Notes under the pieces: generated by a model
What the model saw: the letters and a program-made list of their open reading frames with translations, nothing else
Database searches by the model: none
Told to the model about the DNA's origin: nothing
In this document: one piece after another, positions 8,699-15,843 of the stretch
Numbering within the stretch: the stretch's first letter is position 1
Layout: each line of letters starts with the position of its first letter
Translations under genes and position numbers: made by a program
Assembly: GCA_902541695.1 (NCBI GenBank)
Contig: CACBRT010000005.1
Location: 1 to 56,469, forward strand
Source: an uncultured Alphaproteobacteria bacterium
Lineage (GTDB): Bacteria > Pseudomonadota > Alphaproteobacteria > Rhodobacterales > Rhodobacteraceae
Direction: 5' to 3'
DNA: 56,469 nt

Positions 8699-9547
8699 TC
8701 AAATTAAGCCATATTGTTGTGATTTATTTTTTAAAAAGGGAAGGCCTTTATCCATTACCTCTTTAAAATTTTTAGCAACTGGCCTCCATATAGATAATCC
8801 ATAAGAAATTTCTGGAGGCATATTTATAAAGCTTTCCATTGCAAGTCCTCCTTTAAAATTTACTGCTGCTAAAGTTGCAAAAATTTCATCCCAATCACAA
8901 CATCCTTCTCCTGGAGTACCTCTATCACTTTCAGAAAGATGAATGTACTTGAGATATTCTCGTGCAGCTAAAATTCCGTTTGCAGCACCTTTTTCCTCTA
9001 TATTCATATGGTAAGTATCTAAATGGATGAAAATATTATCAGAACCAATCCTCTCAATTAATTCTCTAGCCTGCCAAGCGGTATTAATAATATGTGTTTC
9101 ATATCTATTAACTGGTTCGATACCAAAAAGAATGCCCTTTGATTTGGCATAATTTGCGGAAATTTCAAGGCAACGAGCAACATTTGAAATCTCTGTGTCT
9201 GTTGGCGGGAAACCAGACCTTTCTCCTATCCCACCATAAGTTACACCAGAAACTGCTTCTGCTCCCATTTCTTTAGTTGTATCTATCACTACTTTTAAAA
9301 ATTCAATTGCATCATCTGGATTTTTTGAAGGCCAAACAGGTTTAGGTAATCCCAGAGAACACACAGCTTTAATTTCGTTTTTTTCTAAAAGATTTCTAGT
9401 ATGAATAGGATCAACTGACGGGGCATCTAATAATGCAATTTCTAAGAAATCCATACTATAATCAATAGCACCCTGAATGGCACTTTCAGCGCCATTTCTG
9501 TCCCAATTCATGGTCCACATACTGGTATGAACACCAAAACCTTGCAT
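8699..9547 (-). CDS. Sugar isomerase/epimerase, D-tagatose/D-psicose 3-epimerase-like TIM barrel
   Basis: The 282-residue protein has the layout of the xylose-isomerase-like (AP endonuclease 2) TIM-barrel family. The four metal ligands expected for ketose 3-epimerases can be recognised: Glu in GIEPVNRYE near residue 145, Asp in FIHLDTYHMNIEE near 180, His in YIHLSESDRG near 205 and Glu in GGLAMESF near 240. The family exchanges the configuration at C3 of free ketoses; some members act as 2-keto-myo-inositol or hydroxypyruvate isomerases. It is the last gene of the leftward importer operon, after the binding-protein gene and a hairpin. That context suggests it feeds another ketose into the rhamnose kinases, but the substrate is an inference. 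Confidence 0.8.
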   Translation of the reverse strand: MQGFGVHTSMWTMNWDRNGAESAIQGAIDYSMDFLEIALLDAPSVDPIHTRNLLEKNEIKAVCSLGLPKPVWPSKNPDDAIEFLKVVIDTTKEMGAEAVSGVTYGGIGERSGFPPTDTEISNVARCLEISANYAKSKGILFGIEPVNRYETHIINTAWQARELIERIGSDNIFIHLDTYHMNIEEKGAANGILAAREYLKYIHLSESDRGTPGEGCCDWDEIFATLAAVNFKGGLAMESFINMPPEISYGLSIWRPVAKNFKEVMDKGLPFLKNKSQQYGLI

Positions 9548-9584
9548 TAAAAATCCTCAAAAAACAGGAAAAATTTCATTCTTA

Positions 9585-9611
9585 TGTGCCGGCAATTTAT
9601 TTGCCGACACA
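9585..9611 (-). promoter_or_regulatory. Intergenic hairpin after the binding-protein gene
   Basis: TGTGCCGGCAA and TTGCCGACACA form an 11-position stem with one mismatch around a 5-base loop. It lies between the binding-protein gene and the downstream epimerase gene. It is GC-richer than its surroundings and lacks a long U-run on the operon strand, so it is more likely an mRNA-stabilising or partial attenuation structure than a full terminator. Confidence 0.6.
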
Positions 9612-9631
9612 AATTGAAAAAGAATTATACT

Positions 9632-10732
9632 TTAGAAATCAAAGTCGTTTATATTGCCCTTATTAAAAGTATAAGGTGCTCCAAGAAGTATTTCACTTCC
9701 ATTTATGACTTGTAATTCTCCTAGTTTTCCAGCATTAACAGAGGTTGCACCAGGCTTTAAATCACCGTCTGCAACAGCTCTCAACACATAGGCAGCCGCA
9801 TAACCTAAGTCTACAGGGTTCCATAAAACGACTGATTCTACACAACCACTATTGACATAGGGTTTCATAGCATTAGGAGTTGCAAGTCCTACAACAGCAA
9901 TATTACCACATTGATTGGCTTGGGTAACAGCGTCTGCAGAAGCTGGAGTCGCAACACTTGTCATACCATAGATCCCTTTTAGATCACTTCCATATTTATT
10001 GATAAGGGTATTAGCTTGATTAAAGGAAAGGATATTATCTTCCTGCGCCTCTACAGTCTCTAACCATTCAAGCTTAGGATGGCACTTGTTGCTGTAAGCT
10101 TCCATTTCAGCAATCCACCTCGCTTGGTTTGGAGTAGTAAATGTAGAAGTCACAATCGCTACTCCACCAGAGCCACCAATCTCTCTAGCCATATTATCAA
10201 CCAATGATTTTGCAATACCATTAAATTCAGCCTGATTTACAAACCATTGTCTTGCATCAGGATCTGAGTTAGCATCATAACCGACAACGTTAATTCCTTT
10301 GCTTAATGCTTTCTTAAGAACTGGTGCAATTGCTCCAGGGTCATTAGCTGCAAATAGAACTCCGTCAACACCTTGAGTAATGTAGTTATCTATTAGAGTA
10401 ATTTGATCGTCTATATTAGCCTCTGAAGGTCCATCTGTTTTAGCATTCATACTACCCATTTCTGCGGCAGCATCCAAGATACCCTTTGTAGTGGCAGAAA
10501 AATATCCAATACCAACTAGTTTTGGTACATCGACAACTGTTATTGTTTTACCTTTTCTGTTAGGTGCCCCAGTTGGTGATCCACCATCATATGGCTTGGC
10601 TTCACCTGCCGGTGCAGGTCCACTACATGGTAACGGATTTGTAGGTAAATCATCTCCACCTGTCCAATCTCCTGCTAAAGCTAATGAGCTACTAAATAAT
10701 AACCCTGATATTAATAATAAGTATTTTTTCAT
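9632..10732 (-). CDS. rhaS: Periplasmic sugar-binding protein of the rhamnose-type ABC importer
   Basis: This 366-residue protein carries a classic signal peptide cleaved after ...SSLALA and then a periplasmic-binding-protein type I domain. GYFSATTKGILDAAAEMG near residue 80, IDNYITQGVDGVLFAANDP near 115 and NVVGYDANSD near 150 are typical of RbsB/RhaS/AI-2-binding proteins. Between the signal peptide and the domain lies an unusual Gly/Pro-rich stretch of about 40 residues. Four cysteines are spread through the mature protein. A strong GGGAG ribosome site precedes the ATG. It follows the two permease genes and the ATPase gene on the same strand. L-rhamnose as ligand is inferred from the surrounding catabolic genes. 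Confidence 0.88.
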   Translation of the reverse strand: MKKYLLLISGLLFSSSLALAGDWTGGDDLPTNPLPCSGPAPAGEAKPYDGGSPTGAPNRKGKTITVVDVPKLVGIGYFSATTKGILDAAAEMGSMNAKTDGPSEANIDDQITLIDNYITQGVDGVLFAANDPGAIAPVLKKALSKGINVVGYDANSDPDARQWFVNQAEFNGIAKSLVDNMAREIGGSGGVAIVTSTFTTPNQARWIAEMEAYSNKCHPKLEWLETVEAQEDNILSFNQANTLINKYGSDLKGIYGMTSVATPASADAVTQANQCGNIAVVGLATPNAMKPYVNSGCVESVVLWNPVDLGYAAAYVLRAVADGDLKPGATSVNAGKLGELQVINGSEILLGAPYTFNKGNINDFDF

Positions 10733-10803
10733 ATCATTCTCCCATTTTTTAAATAGTTAATAATTACTATACTTAATTTTATAGCGATTTATTTTTCCCA
10801 TAT

Positions 10804-11748
10804 TTAACCCTCGCTATTTCGATTAAATAGGTTACTGATTAATAGAGTTAATATTAAAACCAACCCTATTGCAATGTAAGTACCATCTGATTTAACCCCA
10901 GCTAAGGATAATCCATTCTTAAGTATCTGTATAAGTATTAAACCAAAAAAAGTACCCACTATTGTCCCCTTACCCCCAAAAATACTAGTCCCCCCTAGAA
11001 CTACTGCAGTTATAGCGTCAAGTTCTAATCCCATTCCCATATCAGAACGAGTTGTTGAAACTCTAGAAACAAAAATAATAGCTGCTAATGACGCAGCAAA
11101 CCCTGAGGCTGCATAAATGAATAATTTGGTTTTATCCACAGCTATGCCAGAAAATCGTGCAGCGGTTTCGTTTGCACCAATTGCATAAGTTGCCCTACCC
11201 CAAGTTGTATAGGTAAGAATAAATCCCGTAAGAAGAGTAAAAAAAGCTACAATCCATAATTGTGTAGGTATACCAAAAAACTCTCCTTGTCCCAATACAA
11301 AAAACCACTCTGGATAACCTCTAATTGACCTAGCCTGACTAATCCCTTCAGCTAGCCCTCTGTAAAGTGCTAATGTTGCAAGTGTTGCAATCAAAGGAGG
11401 AACTTTAAAACGAGTAATAATAATACCATTAAATAAACCAGCCAAAGTTCCGACACTCAAAGCTACTAATATAGCTAATGGTAATGGTAAACCTAGCTTT
11501 TTCCAGGCAACACCTAAAACTATAGCTGACAGTCCCAATATAGAACCAACAGATAGGTCAATTCCACCTGTCACAATAACAAATGTCATTATTAAGGCTA
11601 CAAGACTGACCTCCGTTAAAAAACGGCCTTGATTGAGCAAATTATCAATAGTTGCGAATTGTTCAGCCTGTATTGAAAGAATTACCAAAGCAGCAATAAC
11701 TACTAAAAATAAAATTGTTTCATGTCTAAATATGGATTTCATCCTCAT
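10804..11748 (-). CDS. ABC sugar importer permease (rhamnose-type, RhaQ/RhaP)
   Basis: The 314-residue membrane protein belongs to the RbsC/BPD_transp_2 branch. MTFVIVTGGIDLSVGS near residue 55 and the cytoplasmic loop ITAVVLGGTSIFGGKGT near 250 are the hallmark segments; the second couples to the ATPase. About eight to ten hydrophobic helices are visible. The gene overlaps the upstream permease gene by four bases (ATGA), so the two are translationally coupled and probably form a heterodimeric channel. A 71-base gap separates it from the binding-protein gene. Confidence 0.88.
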   Translation of the reverse strand: MRMKSIFRHETILFLVVIAALVILSIQAEQFATIDNLLNQGRFLTEVSLVALIMTFVIVTGGIDLSVGSILGLSAIVLGVAWKKLGLPLPLAILVALSVGTLAGLFNGIIITRFKVPPLIATLATLALYRGLAEGISQARSIRGYPEWFFVLGQGEFFGIPTQLWIVAFFTLLTGFILTYTTWGRATYAIGANETAARFSGIAVDKTKLFIYAASGFAASLAAIIFVSRVSTTRSDMGMGLELDAITAVVLGGTSIFGGKGTIVGTFFGLILIQILKNGLSLAGVKSDGTYIAIGLVLILTLLISNLFNRNSEG

Positions 11749-12719
11749 GTTACCACTCTTCTTCTTCTAGCCATATCAGCCAAGACTGTACATAGTATCA
11801 AAATCCCCATTATAGCTCTAAGCCAATAAGCAGAAACTCCTATAAATATTAAAGATGACCCAATAGCAGCAAATAAAATTGTGGCTAATGATGAACCAAT
11901 AACCGTACCGGTACCTCCCATGATCGAAACTCCCCCAATTACAGAGGCCGTGATAACCGTAAGTTCAAGATTTGGTGGAACTGTCGATTGAATAATATTG
12001 AGTTGAGTTGCGAATAAAATAGTTGATAACCCTACAAACATACCATGCACAGCAAAAGCTATTACCACACCTTTTTTTAGATCTATACCTGAAGTTCTAG
12101 CTGCTTCAGGATTACCACCAATAGCGTAAAGTGATCTTCCCCATGTCGTATTACTCATTATATAAAACATAAGAATCGTAAAGAATATTAATGCTAATAA
12201 TGGGACTCTTATTCCCATAAAATCTTGTTGAGCTAAAAAGAAGCCTTCTGGCATATCAGTGATCCAATCACCCCCTGTAACACTTATTAAACCACCCCTT
12301 AAGATAGACATCATACCAAGGGTAACTACAATAGAAGGTATTCCTGCATATGCTACAATTATTCCAACAAGAGAATTTACAGCAATACCAACCAAAATGG
12401 GTGCTGTCCATGCAACCCAAATAGGGTAACCTGAAACAGCTAGAGTTCCGCAAATTGTGGCTAAAACGCCAATAAGAGCACCAACTGAAACATCAATATT
12501 ACCAGTGATTATAAGTATAGACATCCCAATAGCAGCAACTCCGATATAAGCATTACCTGCAAAAATTGTATTAAGATTATTTCCACCTAAAAATCTATGA
12601 TTAACCTGTGATACAACGACAAATAAAATTATAATGGAGGCAAGTAAAACAAGCTCCTGTCCATAGTTAATTAAAAACCTCGAAAAAAATTTATTATTAT
12701 TTTCATATTGATTATTCAT
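11745..12719 (-). CDS. ABC sugar importer permease (rhamnose-type, RhaP/RhaQ)
   Basis: This 324-residue RbsC-like membrane protein is the second channel subunit. MSILIITGNIDVSVGALIG near residue 65, STTWGRSLYAIGGNPEAAR-like text near 190 and ITASVIGGVSIMGGTGT near 255 identify the family, and about nine hydrophobic helices are visible. Its ATG overlaps the TGA of the ATPase gene and its own TGA overlaps the next permease, so ATPase, permease and permease form one coupled unit. The two permeases are about as different from each other as in rhizobial rhaP/rhaQ pairs. Which is P and which is Q cannot be assigned. Confidence 0.88.
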   Translation of the reverse strand: MNNQYENNNKFFSRFLINYGQELVLLASIIILFVVVSQVNHRFLGGNNLNTIFAGNAYIGVAAIGMSILIITGNIDVSVGALIGVLATICGTLAVSGYPIWVAWTAPILVGIAVNSLVGIIVAYAGIPSIVVTLGMMSILRGGLISVTGGDWITDMPEGFFLAQQDFMGIRVPLLALIFFTILMFYIMSNTTWGRSLYAIGGNPEAARTSGIDLKKGVVIAFAVHGMFVGLSTILFATQLNIIQSTVPPNLELTVITASVIGGVSIMGGTGTVIGSSLATILFAAIGSSLIFIGVSAYWLRAIMGILILCTVLADMARRRRVVT

Positions 12720-14248
12720 GCGGTTTCTTTAACTTTCTGGGTCATAATTGAACCTACATTTTCAGGAGTAGCGTGTTCTTTCGAAAATTCTTTAGTTATT
12801 GTACCATTGTTCATAACTAATACACGATCGCTCATGCCTAAAACTTCAGGTAACTCGCTTGAAATCATTAAAATAGCCAGACCTTCATCTGCCAAATTCC
12901 TCATTAACTGATGAATTTCTGATTTTGCACCAACATCAATACCCCTGGTAGGTTCATCCATAATTAATATTCTAGGTTCGGTTTGTAACCATTTTGCTAT
13001 TACTACTTTTTGCTGATTACCTCCCGACAATTGACGAACTAATTGTAATGCGTTTCTTGCTCGAATACCTAATTTCTTGATTGCATTTATAGCATTTTGC
13101 ATTTCTTTTTTAAAAATTATTAAAATGCCATTTGCTTCACGATCTAAATTAGCCATCGATACATTATGACTTATTTTCATTTCTTTTACCAAACCTTGAG
13201 TGCCTCTATCTTCGGGAATATAAGCAATACCTAAATTTCTAGCATCTTTTGGTTTTTTTATAGATACCTCTTTTTCATCAATTTTAATTGATCCACCTTT
13301 GGACGGTTTTATACCAAATATTGATTGAGCAAGTTCTGATCGTCCAGAACCAACAACTCCAGCAATACCCAAAATTTCACCTCTCTTAAGTTTAAAGGAA
13401 ACTTGCTTAAATCTTAACCCATCAGTGAAATTATTAACTTCAAGAATTGGTTTTCCAAATTTACCTTTAGAAATAGGATAGAGTTTATCAACTGGCCGGC
13501 CGACCATTTTTGATACTAACAAATCCTCAGAGACATCCTTGATATTAAAAGTACCTACATGATTTCCATCTCTTAAGACTGAAACTTTATCAGAAAGTTC
13601 AAAAATTTCCGGCATTTTATGGCTTACATATAATATACTTACACCCTGTTCTCTTAACCTTTTAACCACGGTTATAAGTTTTTTAACATCAGTATCAGCA
13701 AGAGCTGCTGTTGGTTCATCCATTATTAAGACTTTTGTTTTCTGACTTAGAGCTTTAGCAATCTCTACTCTTTGCCTATTTGCAACTGATAGGCTACCTA
13801 CTCTGGCATTAACGTCTAAATCATGACTGTCTAAGCTATCCAAGATTTTTCGAGAATCAGCTTTTATTTTTTTCCAATCAATTAATCCAATTTTTGTTTT
13901 TGGGGTGTGACCAAGAAATATATTTTCCGCAACTGTTAATTCTGGAAAAACGAGTAGTTCTTGATAAACTGTTGCAATACCATTTTTAAATGCTTCTTTT
14001 GGAGAATTAAATACAAATTCTTTATTTTCTAAAATAACCTTACCCTGATCTGGTTTATGAACACCAGATAATATTTTGATTAGCGTCGATTTTCCTGCTC
14101 CGTTTTCACCTAACAGAGAATGAACTTCTCCTCTGTATAAATCAAAACTGACATTATTAAGAACTGTGACACCTGCAAATGATTTAGTAGCATTTTTTAT
14201 TTTTAAAGTGACATCTCGATTTATTTTTTCCATTAAAAATTTTGCCAT
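12716..14248 (-). CDS. rhaT: ABC sugar importer ATPase with two nucleotide-binding domains (RhaT/MglA-like)
   Basis: This is a tandem ATPase of about 510 residues energising sugar uptake. The first domain has Walker A GENGAGKST and Walker B VLIMDEPTAAL. Its signature is reduced to LSVANRQRVEIAKALS, as usual in RbsA/MglA proteins. The second domain has a degenerate Walker A (GVVGSGRSEL), a good signature LSGGNQQKVVIAKWL and ILIMDEPTRGIDVGAKSE. This is the expected asymmetry of the family. The frame is open to a TTG at 14266, but ATG at 14248 (or 14233) is more plausible because family members start only a few residues before the KIKNATKSF strand. It is the first gene of the leftward importer operon, opposite the kinase operon at 14437. 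Confidence 0.9.
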   Translation of the reverse strand: MAKFLMEKINRDVTLKIKNATKSFAGVTVLNNVSFDLYRGEVHSLLGENGAGKSTLIKILSGVHKPDQGKVILENKEFVFNSPKEAFKNGIATVYQELLVFPELTVAENIFLGHTPKTKIGLIDWKKIKADSRKILDSLDSHDLDVNARVGSLSVANRQRVEIAKALSQKTKVLIMDEPTAALADTDVKKLITVVKRLREQGVSILYVSHKMPEIFELSDKVSVLRDGNHVGTFNIKDVSEDLLVSKMVGRPVDKLYPISKGKFGKPILEVNNFTDGLRFKQVSFKLKRGEILGIAGVVGSGRSELAQSIFGIKPSKGGSIKIDEKEVSIKKPKDARNLGIAYIPEDRGTQGLVKEMKISHNVSMANLDREANGILIIFKKEMQNAINAIKKLGIRARNALQLVRQLSGGNQQKVVIAKWLQTEPRILIMDEPTRGIDVGAKSEIHQLMRNLADEGLAILMISSELPEVLGMSDRVLVMNNGTITKEFSKEHATPENVGSIMTQKVKETA

Positions 14249-14370
14249 TAAAAAATTATTACTCAAAAATGGAATTAATGATTAATTTATAAAGTTAAAT
14301 TAAGTGAATCATCAAAACATCTTAATCGTGCCATCAGAATCAAAAAATAGGCAAGTTTTTTTTTGAAAAT

Positions 14371-14399
14371 TTGTATTAATAATTATAAATTGTTATGAT
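14371..14399 (+). promoter_or_regulatory. Sigma-70-type promoter for the kinase-rhaEW-rhaI operon
   Basis: TTGTAT at 14371-14376 and TATGAT at 14394-14399 are 17 bases apart and end 37 bases before the kinase ATG. The surrounding 188-base divergent gap also has to serve the leftward importer operon. An imperfect inverted repeat at 14278-14312 lies in the same gap. Confidence 0.55.
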
Positions 14400-14436
14400 T
14401 TTTTTTAAAGGTTTTTAAAATTTGGAAATGTAATTT

Positions 14437-15792
14437 ATGCAATCAGTTGAAGACAATCTTGCCGTAATAGATATTGGAAAAACAAGTGCAAAAATTTTAT
14501 GTTTTGATAGAGGTGGTAACTTAATTAATGATACTCGCTTGAAACCCAACTGGATAGTAAATAACGGAATATCAGAGTTGGACGTGGATCATTATTGGAA
14601 CTGGATTGTGGAATCGTTAGAAGTCTTTTATGATGAAGCAGGAGTTAGGCATACAATAGTAACTACCCATGGATGTACTTTTGCATTAACAAGAAATGAA
14701 AAATTGGCTTTACCAATATTAGATTATGAAAATGAACCACCTACAGAAATAAATAAGGAATTCGATAATATAAAGCCTTCTTTCTCAGAAACATATACCC
14801 CTAGACTACCAATGGGTTTAAATTATGCAGTGCATATATTTTGGAGACAAAAAAAATTTCCTGAAATATTTGAAGAGTGTGATAGCATTTTAAGTCTACC
14901 TCAATATTGGGGCTGGAAATTTACTGGAAAAAAAGTTTCAGAAATTTCTTATATAGGGTGTCATTCTTATTTATGGTCACCAAAGCTAAACGAGCCAAGC
15001 TCTCTTACCAAAAAAAAGGGTTGGGATAAAAAATTTCCAAAATTTAAGCGAGCAGGTGAATTTTTAGGTTCTTTTGAACTAAAAACTGATAAAAAAATAA
15101 AAATCTATAATGGATTGCATGACAGCAATTCAAGTTTATATTTTTACCGATCACTTGGATTTAAAAGTTTTACATTAATATCTACAGGTACTTGGGTAGT
15201 AATTTTTAATACTGATACTTCCCTTAAAAAATTAGATCCTGAACGAGATATGCTTTATAATATTACTGTCGATAATATGCCAATTGCGACAGCGAGATTT
15301 ATGGGAGGGCGAGATTTTGATCTCATATCACATTCATTCAGATCACCAATAAGCAGAGAAAGCATAGACCATATCTTAGGATCAAATATTTTTGCACTGC
15401 CAAGCTTTACAAGTGGAGGACCATTCCCTAAAAAAGTTGGTGAAGTAGTAGGTAAAAATATTTCAAACAGGGAAAGCTTAGCAGCCTTAGCAACTATTTA
15501 TTTAGTTTGTATGACTAAAGAGATCTTAGACCTTTTAGATTCTAAAAATACAATAGTTATTGACGGAGGTTTTGCTAATAATATTTACTATCTGGAGTTG
15601 TTGAAAGAGTTATGTAGCACTCAAAAAATTTATTGCAATAAAAGAGCTGAGGGCACATCCTTAGGTGCAGCTACTATCGCATTTGAAAATATTAATGGAT
15701 GTACATTTGATAATCCATGTAAAGAAATCATTGGCACAAAATCAAATAAAATGAAACAATACTATGCGAGATGGAAAAGTTTAGTCTATTAA
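14437..15792 (+). CDS. rhaK: FGGY-family kinase, rhamnulokinase-like (second RhaK paralogue)
   Basis: The 451-residue protein opens with AVIDIGKTSAKILCFD. It shares the same blocks as the kinase at 6871-8256: VTTHGCTFAL near residue 78, LPILDYENE near 95, LPQYWGWKFTG near 155, the catalytic aspartate in GLHDSNSSLYF near 230, STGTWVVIF near 248 and TARFMGGRDFD near 285. It is the first gene of the rightward operon with the bifunctional aldolase/dehydrogenase and RhaI, the order seen in rhizobial-type rhamnose operons, so rhamnulokinase is the best guess. The presence of a paralogue 6 kb away leaves room for one of them acting on L-fuculose or another ketose. Confidence 0.8.
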   Translation: MQSVEDNLAVIDIGKTSAKILCFDRGGNLINDTRLKPNWIVNNGISELDVDHYWNWIVESLEVFYDEAGVRHTIVTTHGCTFALTRNEKLALPILDYENEPPTEINKEFDNIKPSFSETYTPRLPMGLNYAVHIFWRQKKFPEIFEECDSILSLPQYWGWKFTGKKVSEISYIGCHSYLWSPKLNEPSSLTKKKGWDKKFPKFKRAGEFLGSFELKTDKKIKIYNGLHDSNSSLYFYRSLGFKSFTLISTGTWVVIFNTDTSLKKLDPERDMLYNITVDNMPIATARFMGGRDFDLISHSFRSPISRESIDHILGSNIFALPSFTSGGPFPKKVGEVVGKNISNRESLAALATIYLVCMTKEILDLLDSKNTIVIDGGFANNIYYLELLKELCSTQKIYCNKRAEGTSLGAATIAFENINGCTFDNPCKEIIGTKSNKMKQYYARWKSLVY

Positions 15793-15843
15793 TAAACCAA
15801 TAAATACACTTCAATAAATGTAATGAAATATATAGGTAAAAAA

